NCBI GenBank assembly: GCA_054601695.1
Contig: BAAHQB010000001.1
Span: forward strand, 1,922,001 to 1,986,000
Length of the DNA stretch: 64,000 nt
Source: Amorphochlora amoebiformis
Lineage: Eukaryota; Cercozoa; Chlorarachniophyceae
Direction of reading: 5' to 3'
The position numbers and the translations under genes were made by a program. The notes below the pieces were generated by a model. The model was not told the DNA's origin and searched no databases. It saw nothing but the letters and a program-made list of their open reading frames with translations. Below, piece by piece: positions 42,762-64,000 of this stretch. Every line of letters begins with the position of its first letter. The stretch's first letter is position 1.

Positions 42762-43065
42762 ACATGTACATACATGCATATTTGTACACTACAAAATACT
42801 TAATATAATATATACACTTATATATATATATATTATATATATATATATTGTGATATATATATATATATATCATATATATATATATATATGTGTGTGTGTT
42901 ATTGAATGCAATATGTTCTCTTACCAAGCCTTCCCCCTTCCTCGAGGGCTGAAAACATGCGCAAGTGAGACTCTAAGAGGTATTTCGGACCCATCTTTTG
43001 TAGTACTGGGACCATCCTTTATAGTATATATGTAAAATGAAGAACATCTATACATGTGTTATATC

Positions 43066-43110
<45 letters not shown>

Positions 43111-43178
43111 TATATACGTATACGTATTGTAAATGAACATGTGTAGTAACACATTATATATGTACATGAAGAAATATC

Positions 43179-43233
<55 letters not shown>

Positions 43234-43357
43234 CACATATATATACATTCATATATATAATATATATATATATAACACATATTTAATCTATATAACATAT
43301 ATAATCCATGTGTACAAGTAAAAACGTGTGTAAATAGATGTACATTATACACATCAT

Positions 43358-43407
<50 letters not shown>

Positions 43408-43466
43408 ATATATACACCTATATATTACGCTCATATAAAAATATATGCTCATATGTTTGTATATAT

Positions 43467-43527
<61 letters not shown>

Positions 43528-43710
43528 CTGAACAATCGCTATCCTTAACCCTAACCCTAGTTACGCATGATCATGAGGGCGTAGCTTGCAGTAAGTTGCC
43601 AAGCTAGGGCTAGGGATGGTTTTTATCGATACCTCCTCTCCCTAAAAGAATGATATTATATTCATGTGTGCATAGCAATATAATGCATATGTATGTATAT
43701 ATATACTTCG

Positions 43711-43744
<34 letters not shown>

Positions 43745-43927
43745 CTTCGTATATACATACATATATATATATATATATGTATGTATATATATATATATGT
43801 ACATAAATATATATATATATATATATATGTATAATATAGTATTTATTTGTGTACATGAAATGAACACATTTTATATGATTATATATGTATATATATATAT
43901 ATATATAATTGTATATATATATGTTTA

Positions 43928-43965
<38 letters not shown>

Positions 43966-43981
43966 TACATATGTGTGCGTG

Positions 43982-44012
<31 letters not shown>

Positions 44013-44372
44013 ATATAATATAATATTTATATGCACATATATAACTTATTTAATCTCAGAGGTATATAAATATATACACATGCACACATATTTCTACAAA
44101 TGATATGTAACGAACATATCTATTCATATATAACATATATTTAACTTACCTCAAATATATTGCAATTCTGCATAATCCAAGACGGCACGTGTACACTATT
44201 TTCCTCCGACGTAAACTCCAGAACACCAACAACTTGTCCCGGGGGCTAGAGAGAAAGTGGGGGGGGGGGGGGGGAAAGGGAAGAGTGAGACACAGAAAGA
44301 AAGATAAAGAGAGAGGTCGAGGGAGAGAAAGAAGGGAGAATGAGAACAATGGAGAAGAAGGGAGGAGAAGAG

Positions 44373-44407
<35 letters not shown>

Positions 44408-44660
44408 TGTAGTATCTATTCACACAAGATATAAACTATGTTGTATATATATGCATTTCATAATACATATATATATATATATATATATATATTATACACA
44501 CACATAGATATATATACATATAGTATACATACATATATAAATAATATATATATATATATATATATATAGAGTATTTACATATGTTTATACATACGCACAC
44601 ATATACCTCCTTTAGATAGTCTCCGCTGGAAGCCGAGTTCGCAAATGCTTTCGATATTCT

Positions 44661-44693
<33 letters not shown>

Positions 44694-45033
44694 GTATATA
44701 TATTCATTTATACATACACACACATACACACACATATATAATATTATTTCTATATTTACATATATGCATATGCATATTTATATATATTTATACATACATA
44801 CATATGTATATGTATGTGTATATGTATATAATGCACATATATATATATATATATATATAAATATATAAATATATATATATATATATAATGTATATATATC
44901 TACATATATATATATATATATGTGTGTGTACATATACACATATTGTATATTGGTAATATATATTAGGAAATAAAAGAATAGGAGTGTTCAAGATGATATA
45001 TATATTTAAACGCGTATATATATATATATATAT

Positions 45034-45083
<50 letters not shown>

Positions 45084-45178
45084 TATATATGTATTCACGG
45101 ACTGAAGTGGTGCATCACGACACAACTATCGTGCCCACATACTGCAAACAAGAGACACATGTATGTATATAATACAAC

Positions 45179-45239
<61 letters not shown>

Positions 45240-45246
45240 TTTTATG

Positions 45247-45312
<66 letters not shown>

Positions 45313-45523
45313 TAACTGATATTTACATGTATATACGTAGCATAATGACCTGAAAAAGAGGGGAAAGGCTAGATGAAGAGACGTGATTCCTCTGGACGTT
45401 AGGGTAAGAGTTAGGTTTGGAGTATACACCATACATATATGTATATATATATATATATATATATTTATCTACATGTAATATATATTTATATATATATATA
45501 TATGTATATATATAGCATGTATG

Positions 45524-45569
<46 letters not shown>

Positions 45570-45685
45570 ATAAATACCTGATTGCTGTAGGAGGTAGGAT
45601 TATCTTATCGGACGTGTAGTCCATATCCGACCGACCCATACACCCCATTGAGAAGCATCTTTACATGATACATCATTTAAACATG

Positions 45686-45725
<40 letters not shown>

Positions 45726-46181
45726 TTTTACGTTTCACACCTTCTATTAACCTTCGGGCATTTTCTTCCTCTCTCCTCTTCCTCGCTCTTCACTGTTTCT
45801 CTTTTCTCCTCCTCTCATTCTCTCCTCTCTCTCTCCTCTCCTCTCCCCTCCTCTCCTTTCTTCTTCGGGAGGGATCTCCTTTACGTCATCTTCCACATCT
45901 CTTCTCGATATTTTTTCCTTCTCTTCGCCTTCTCCTCTTCTCCTTCCAGAAGAGAGGCAAACTCGACACTCCCATCCCCCTTCAAAACTCTCTACAACGA
46001 GGAATACATCCAAGACACTCTCGTTCGCTCTATCGTACGCTACTGTTCTCTTTCACGCTTTGTCGGTGTCTATCTCTCTTCCTTCATCTTCTTCTCACTT
46101 CTCGACGACAAAAGCAAAATAAATCTCCGTTCCCACCTACCCCCGTAAGGGGGGAAAATTTACATCGGATCCGATTTCCAT
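31982..46181 (-). CDS. Gene E: UFD1-domain protein with a TRAF/C2HC-type zinc-finger array
   Basis: Exons: 46141-46181, 45752-45987, 45578-45658, 45350-45391, 45099-45125, 44607-44658, 44150-44245, 42925-42940, 42455-42546, 42215-42254, 41744-41839, 41052-41236, 40789-40857, 40063-40134, 39543-39617, 39142-39176, 38103-38151, 37119-37189, 36222-36282, 34917-35073, 34324-34575, 33965-34057, 33278-33338, 32977-33037, 32126-32168, 31982-32040 (stop TAG); about 720 residues. The N-terminus is rich in Arg, Glu and Lys, likely a helix. The UFD1 core is shown by [31 protein letters not shown] and SVDLEVDFE. Then come fingers beginning CGNC, CHIC, CEFC, CDLC, CPEC, CPFC, CSLC and CPKC, each with a His/Cys half such as MEIHLSTIC or METHHANSC. 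An RRGAG-repeat basic stretch precedes the last finger. UFD1 with zinc fingers is known from plant PRLI-interacting factor K, which points to Cdc48/ubiquitin work. All junctions keep phase except exon 2 to 3. Exon 22 could instead start a separate gene (ATG at 34062-34064). Confidence 0.9.
32148..32348 (-). repeat. Two echo copies beside a zinc-finger exon of gene E
   Basis: Exon 32126-32168 (minus, [14 protein letters not shown]) begins after TTTGTACAG. Upstream in its intron, diverged copies of TTTGTACAATTGCACTGCAG and the following AATACCTGTCC occur at 32313-32345 (with acceptor side) and 32237-32260 (shorter). Confidence 0.85.
36751..36812. repeat. Direct repeat GGTTAAGGTGAAGCGCCAC
   Basis: Two diverged copies (36751-36771 and 36785-36805) separated by TATATATATAG inside a gene E intron. 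Not similar to any exon I found. Confidence 0.75.
37861..37977. repeat. (TA)n microsatellite, example of the dominant repeat
   Basis: Two nearly pure TA arrays. Comparable arrays occur several times per kilobase throughout the window, for example 1069-1118, 6261-6292, 24786-24834, 45251-45310, 47518-47562, 47660-47731 and 56223-56280. They make up most intron sequence of every gene here. Confidence 0.97.
38584..38870. other. Unique stretch inside a gene E intron
   Basis: About 290 bp without microsatellite, starting with CCTAAACC/CCTAACC words, then mixed sequence with a poly-C run at 38752. No frame or splice pair was convincing on either strand. Confidence 0.4.
42364..42450 (+). repeat. 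Short CCCTAA array in a gene E intron
   Basis: Decayed then perfect AACCCT units next to the donor of exon 42455-42546. Confidence 0.85.
44255..44375 (+). repeat. Poly-G run and GA-rich block
   Basis: Seventeen or so G at 44260-44274, then GAGAGAAAGAAGG sequence. On the minus strand this forms the C/T-rich tract just before the acceptor of the exon ending at 44245. Confidence 0.85.
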
Positions 46182-46487
46182 ATCCCCTCTCCTCTTGAAA
46201 GAACTCTCTATACACCCTCTTCCCTCCAAGCTCACTTATATCGCTTGCGGAACTGCCTCATGGCGCCGCAGAAGGTCGCAGACGGCCGCGTTACTTGATC
46301 ACTCTGTTGGGTCACAAGTCATTTGTATGTCGTTCGATCTGGCCGATTCGATTCACTCCTGTCACTCAGTGAGGTCACCACTAAGGTCATAGGTCACTCT
46401 GATTGGTCACAAGATCCTTTCACTGTTCCATGTCCCGCCCTTGTCCAAGGTGTACCTATCTTTCGGAATACTTCGTTCCGTTCCGTC
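46182..46487. promoter_or_regulatory. Short divergent intergenic region between gene E and the endoglycoceramidase gene
   Basis: Only 306 bp separate the ATG of the minus-strand UFD1-like gene and the ATG of the plus-strand GH5 gene. It is one of the few stretches with no microsatellite at all, GC-richer than its surroundings, and holds three short repeats of a GGTCA-type word (GGGTCACAA, GAGGTCACC, TAGGTCACT and TTGGTCACAA within 46309-46410). These are candidate binding sites for a shared factor. No TATA box could be singled out. Confidence 0.5.
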
Positions 46488-59020
<12,533 letters not shown>

Positions 59021-59370
59021 GTACGTGTGTGAGAGAGAGGGGGTGTGTATTTTTAGTATAATTAGTTTGCATGTATTTTGTGTGTGTTTATAGATATATG
59101 TGTGTATATGTGTCTATATAGATATAACACATATGTGTATATATATAATATATATATAAATTATATATATATATATAGAGATAATATTCAATACATATAA
59201 TATATAGAAACGCGTTTACCTGATATGTAATCTATAGTGTATCCTGATATAAATATACATATATAAATATATATATATATATAAATATATATATTTACCA
59301 CATACTCATATAGAAAAATTTCCATATATATATATATATCTTTTATATAGATATATATATATATACTAAC

Positions 59371-60122
59371 AGATGATCCACGGCCGAATCTGCGACTGAG
59401 CTCGACTTTCACCGTGGCTGACTTATCTATAGCTTATGACGCTACTATGTCATGCTAGACCGTGGTGCGTTGTAGGTATCATAAGTTCAGACAAGTGGCG
59501 GCTCCGAACAGCAGATCAACAAATTAAGTTTTAGAATTAGAGCGGAAAGTTAGTTAAAAAGTTTGTCTATCATCAAGTTGCTGGATCGACTGTCTCTGGT
59601 CTAGCTGGTATCCACACAATTGGTTGCATATATACAAGAAATAACTAGTGCCAGTGAGCTGATGGGCCGTTTAATAGATTATATATAACTGTAGTAACTG
59701 AATACTAGGAATTGCATATGGTTCTAGATGGTTAGTCAAAACGTCACGAGTGCACTTTTTTAATATGCCATGATAAACCGTTGTGTAGGTTGTTAATATT
59801 AGGTGTATACTACGAGATATCCCACAAGCTCAATCTTCAAGAAGTTACTAGGTTAATTATAATCATAATTTAAACTAGTTAAACCCTGATCAAGTTAGTG
59901 ACTTAGTAGCTGGACTACTGGTAGTAACCCGTTACTCTTCTGAACTCAGTCCTGAACCAGTGTTTTCTGGCTTGTCCAGTTGAGGCCTGGTAGAAAGGTA
60001 GTAGGCCAATCCGAAGTAGGGCACGACACGAGCTGCCCAAAGTGCCACTTTCGCCGAATCATCGCCTTCATATATGTGAATATAAACATGTCGAAAGCAT
60101 GTATATATACGTATATATAATG

Positions 60123-60171
<49 letters not shown>

Positions 60172-60574
60172 TATATATATATCGTATATATATATATATA
60201 TTTATATCACAGTGATACACTATATACGTATAATCGCTGGGAATATTGTGATATATACAACATTTCTACAATATATTAATAATCATGTATGATATGATAC
60301 GATATTCACCTAGTTTCTGTGCAAAGTTTCGCCTCTGCATGTCGTCCGTAACCATCCATGACTGAAATAGCGATAGGCATACGAAATCCTGAAACATATA
60401 TATTAAATCTATAAGGGCATATGAAACAGATATATGGACATATAATATATTAAATTTATAAAGGTATATGAAATAGAGGTATAAAGTCCTGAATGTGTTT
60501 AAATCTGTCAGGTTATACGAACGATATTCATACAAAGTCCTCAAGATACGTTAATTCTCTAACGGCATATGAAC

Positions 60575-60614
<40 letters not shown>

Positions 60615-61125
60615 TATATATATATTGATATGCAATATATATATATATATATATGTATGTTTTCAGATTTATATATAATTTACATTACATACATATACAC
60701 TATATACACTCGTAGAAGAATAAGGATAATAGTAGTTATATTACTATTTTAGTACTAGTAATAGCGATTATATAGGAATAGTACTATTAACGCAAAGTTT
60801 ACATAAATTAAAAATTCGGATGTAAATATATATATATATATATATATGTATGTATATATAAGAGATTCAATTTCAACCCTATGGAACTCCGATGGTGTGG
60901 GCTAAAAGCATATATTTTATATGTATCTGTAGATATTATATATGTAGATATGATATGTGTACTTGATACATGTTTATATATGAGAATATATTGTGAAATA
61001 TATACAAATACACACATCTATATATATGTATGATATATACATTACTATATGTAATATAATAGTATACATTGTATGATATATACATTATATGTACATATAT
61101 ATGTGTATATCTATATATCTATATA

Positions 61126-61160
<35 letters not shown>

Positions 61161-61364
61161 CCACTACAAATGCCCAGGCAAGGCGATCAGAGTTGTAGAG
61201 GTTTAAAAACGAATCCCAACGATATCCAATATCTCCTATACATATATAGACATCTATATATAGATATCTATATATCTATACATATGGGTATAATATACAT
61301 GGTAGAAAACAAACCCCAACGATATTCAAGATCTCCTATACATATATATATATAATGTATATAT

Positions 61365-61400
<36 letters not shown>

Positions 61401-62220
61401 TAGTACATCTAAATTCAAATGTAGTATTCATTTTCTTGCTTTTTTTTTCATTTTGTGGATAAGTACTCTATAGCATATTCGTGCGAGTTTTTGGCATGTG
61501 TATACATGTATGTATGTGCATGTATACAGACAATTTCATATATATATATATATATATATGTAACCCTAACCCTAACCCTTGCTAACCCCAACCTAACACC
61601 AACCCTAACCCTAACCCCTAATCCTAGCCTAACCCCTAACCCCAACCTTAACGCATAATTCTAACCAAAACCCTAATTCTAGCCCTAACCCTAACCCTAA
61701 CCCTGACCCTTAACCTAGCTCTAACCCTGCACTAACCCTAACCCTAACCCTAACCCTAACCGGACAACCCTGACCCTAACCCTAGCTCTATTCTTATCCT
61801 ACCAACCCTAACCCTCTCAACCCCTAAGCCTACCCTAATCCTAATTTTAACCCTAATCCTAGCCCTAACCCTAACCCTAACCCTAACCCTAACCCTAACC
61901 CTAAGCTTAACCCTAACCCTAACCCTAACTGATTTTACCAAATTCAGGCCGTCCAAGGAATCCCCATAAGATGCAACCCAACCCTACTAAACTCATAAAT
62001 CGACCTGTGTTAGGGTTAGTTAGGGTTAGGGTTAGGGTTAGGGTTAGGGTTAGGGTTAGGGTTGTGGTTAGGGTTAGGGTTAGGGTTAAGGTTAGGGTTA
62101 TATTGATTGAAATCTTTTCCTTTTCTGGGTAATATAGATATATGTGTATTATGCGTACATGTATATGTATATATATATATTATAATGTATTTGTATGAAA
62201 ATATCATTGAATATATACAC

Positions 62221-62256
<36 letters not shown>

Positions 62257-62318
62257 CATATACATAATATGTGTATATACATATGTATACAAATATACAC
62301 ACACAGTTATATATATAT

Positions 62319-62359
<41 letters not shown>

Positions 62360-62418
62360 CCAAACCAAGGGCCATCTGTAAATCGCTCTAGGCTTGTAAG
62401 ATCTAAGGGATATACTTA

Positions 62419-62455
<37 letters not shown>

Positions 62456-62735
62456 TCATACATATGTATATATGCTACATATCTCATCTTAACCCTAACC
62501 CAAACCCTAACCCTAACCCTAACCCTAACCCTAAAATCCTAACCCTAACCCTAACCCTAACCCTAGCCTTAACCCTAACCCTAACCCTAACCCTAACCCT
62601 AACCCTAGCCCTTACCATATGTATATTTTATATATGTATATTATATATTATAGCAAAAACAGTTTTTCCACATGGGAGATAGAGTATGAAAGGTGTGTAA
62701 TATATATATATATATATTATACTATATATTATATA

Positions 62736-62785
<50 letters not shown>

Positions 62786-62835
62786 AATATCTCTCTCTCG
62801 CTCTATTACCTTATATATGTATATATTGTTTAGAT

Positions 62836-62868
<33 letters not shown>

Positions 62869-63446
62869 GTATGTATGTTAATGTACAATATGTACATGGA
62901 TATATTTATATATATAAATATATATACATATATATTATATATATATGTGTTATGTATAGAAATACATAATGTATGTATATATATATATATATATGTATTA
63001 ACTGTGCATGTCAAAGTATTGTATCCATGGATATGAGCGTATATTACACTATATATAAAAATATAACATGCATATATATATATATATATATAGATACATA
63101 TGTATAGATTTGTACACATTTCTATATATATATATATATATATATTCACACACATATATATATATATATTATATACATATTACACACATATCATATGCAT
63201 GTAATAATATACCTAAAGGTAGATAAACTTACACACGCATCCCTCAAGTCTCTCACCTCTCTCTCTCTCTCTCTCCCACTCTCTCTCTCTCTCCCACTCT
63301 CTCTCTCTCCCTCTCTCTCTCTCCCACTCTCTCTCTCTCTCTCTCTCTCTCCCACTCTCTCTCTCTCTCACTCTCTCTCTCTTTCTCTCTCCCACTCTCT
63401 GTCTCTCTCTCACTCTCTCTCCCTCTCTCTCACTCTCTCTCTCTCT

Positions 63447-63481
<35 letters not shown>

Positions 63482-63622
63482 CCCCCCCCCCCCCCCTCTC
63501 TTCCGACCTTCTGATCTCCTAGAATTATTCTTGTCATAAGGGTTTCTAAGCGCCAGGTAAGGGAGATAGACAGCATTGGTCAGGAAAGGCATCATACAAA
63601 GAAATCCTAGCATGTTTACCCT
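59371..63622 (-). CDS. Gene G: multi-pass membrane protein, unrecognised, partial at both ends
   Basis: Exons from the 5' side: 63508-63622, 62361-62375 (15 nt), 61939-62004, 61162-61235, 60310-60388, 59371-59426, all with agreeing phases. A 12-nt exon at 59220-59231 may follow. Hydrophobic stretches are [37 protein letters not shown] and [18 protein letters not shown], so at least three membrane segments are present. Between and after them stand [19 protein letters not shown] and [10 protein letters not shown]. The pattern of a membrane helix ending YLALR and a last helix ending FQ-W-DD-RR reminds me of uncharacterised membrane proteins of plastid-bearing eukaryotes, but this is memory only. 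The N-terminus probably lies beyond 63622 (an in-phase AG acceptor precedes RVNM, although M of MLGF could be a start). The C-terminus runs toward the convergent endoglycoceramidase gene and was not found. Confidence 0.72.
59430..60090. other. CTAG-rich island without microsatellites, copy 3
   Basis: About 650 bp of unique-looking sequence with around seven CTAG words, in the gene G intron between 59426 and 60310. A GGTATCATAAGTTCAG word near 59476 faintly recalls a retroelement primer site, but no terminal repeats or reverse transcriptase frame could be seen. Confidence 0.45.
60370..60580 (-). repeat. Diverged tandem copies of the acceptor side of a gene G exon
   Basis: The word GGCATACGAAATCCTGAAAC, overlapping the 5' end of exon 60310-60388 and its acceptor, recurs in diverged form near 60413, 60463, 60511 and 60563. 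The spacing is about 40-60 bp, with TTAAATCTATAA spacers. Confidence 0.8.
61303..61342 (-). repeat. Echo of a gene G exon start
   Basis: On the minus strand TATAGGAGATCTTGAATATC followed by GTTGGGGTTTGTTTTC copies the start of exon 61162-61235 (TATAGGAGATATTGGATATC then GTTGGGATTCGTTTTT), including its acceptor AG. Confidence 0.85.
61560..61932 (+). repeat. CCCTAA array, partly decayed
   Basis: Long stretch of AACCCT units with CTAGCCCTAA and CAACCCC variants. It ends near the donor of the gene G exon at 61939-62004. Confidence 0.92.
62010..62101 (-). repeat. Inverted telomere-like array (TTAGGG)n
   Basis: TTAGGG on the plus strand begins 6 bp beyond the 66-nt gene G exon, facing the CCCTAA array on its other side. 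The exon therefore sits in the loop of a potential telomere-repeat hairpin. Confidence 0.95.
62490..62612 (+). repeat. Telomere-like CCCTAA array
   Basis: Mostly perfect AACCCT units in the intron between the gene G exons at 63508 and 62361. Confidence 0.93.
63252..63497 (+). repeat. (CT)n array with CCCACTCTCTCTCT units and poly-C end
   Basis: Pyrimidine array ending in sixteen C at 63481-63496, directly next to the donor of the gene G exon 63508-63622. Confidence 0.93.
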
Positions 63623-63639
63623 CTGGTCTCTGTGCTGGG

Positions 63640-63889
63640 ATTAGGGTTAGGGTTAGAGCTAGGGTTAGGGTTAGGGTTAGGGTTAGGGTTTTAGAGAGAG
63701 GGAGAGAGCCAAGGAGAGGGGAAATGGGGAGAGAGAGAGAGAGAGGGGGAAAGAAAGAGAGAGATTCAGGGAGGAGAGATATATTTTTATGTAGAGAGAG
63801 GAGAAGAAAGAGGGAGAGAGATATTTAGAGCAAGAAAGAGCTAGGAACAGAGAGACAAAGGGAGAGAGAGAGAGAGAGAGAGAGAACCT

Positions 63890-63935
<46 letters not shown>

Positions 63936-64000
63936 GAAACAGTAAGAGTAAGAGAGAACAGGGGAAGGAAATAGACAGAGAGAGAGAGAGAGAGAGAGGG
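63640..64000. repeat. (TTAGGG)n followed by (GA)n to the window end
   Basis: A short TTAGGG array at 63640-63691 is followed by GAGAGA sequence with AGGGGAAA and ATATTTTTATG breaks up to the last base. Confidence 0.93.

Noticed and set aside
59476-59510. Retroelement primer-binding site
   Set aside because: Only a partial resemblance of GGTATCATAAG; no long terminal repeats, polyprotein or polypurine tract could be found.

Overview
This window is nuclear DNA of an intron-rich microbial eukaryote. No bacterial-style genes, operons, rRNA or CRISPR arrays are visible. Small GT-AG exons (15 to 250 nt) of good codon quality are islands in introns made almost entirely of (TA)n, CT/GA and CCCTAA (TTAGGG-type, hexamer) repeats. 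I cannot name the species. Gene content and repeat style would suit a protist or alga, for example an alveolate lineage, but that is inference. The many predicted proteins of repeated Tyr/Ile or Arg/Glu are translations of microsatellites, not genes. All gene models were built by hand: exon by exon, requiring AG/GT borders, an open frame and matching intron phase.

Layout. (A) 772-about 8190, + strand: an unrecognised protein whose start probably lies left of the window. (B) 10810-16700, - strand: an acyltransferase-like protein of the BAHD/CAT type with an N-terminal membrane anchor. Its HxxxD motif is split over two exons. (D) 17630-17844, - strand: a 41-residue hydrophobic protein. (C) 18563-30966, + strand: a long gene with a cystatin-like segment; an anchor-like exon at 16962-17051 may be its start. 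(E) 31982-46181, - strand: a UFD1-domain protein followed by about eight TRAF/C2HC-type zinc fingers, 26 exons. (EGC) 46488-59020, + strand: a secreted endoglycoceramidase-like glycoside hydrolase family 5 enzyme, 21 exons. (G) 59371-63622, - strand: a multi-pass membrane protein, partial. E and EGC are divergent with only 306 bp between start codons. A/B, C/E and EGC/G are convergent.

The gene functions are unrelated (ubiquitin pathway, glycolipid hydrolysis, acyl transfer, membrane proteins), so this is ordinary chromosomal gene order rather than a pathway cluster.

The most unusual signal is repeated in at least four genes (C, E, EGC and G). Introns carry degenerate partial copies of a neighbouring exon edge, with its splice site and some flanking intron, separated by (TA)n. 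I call these exon-edge echoes. Two further oddities are a roughly 45-bp motif attached to the telomere-like arrays between 19.7 and 26.6 kb, and three CTAG-rich islands that lack microsatellites (9.74-10.4, 27.9-28.76 and 59.43-60.09 kb).
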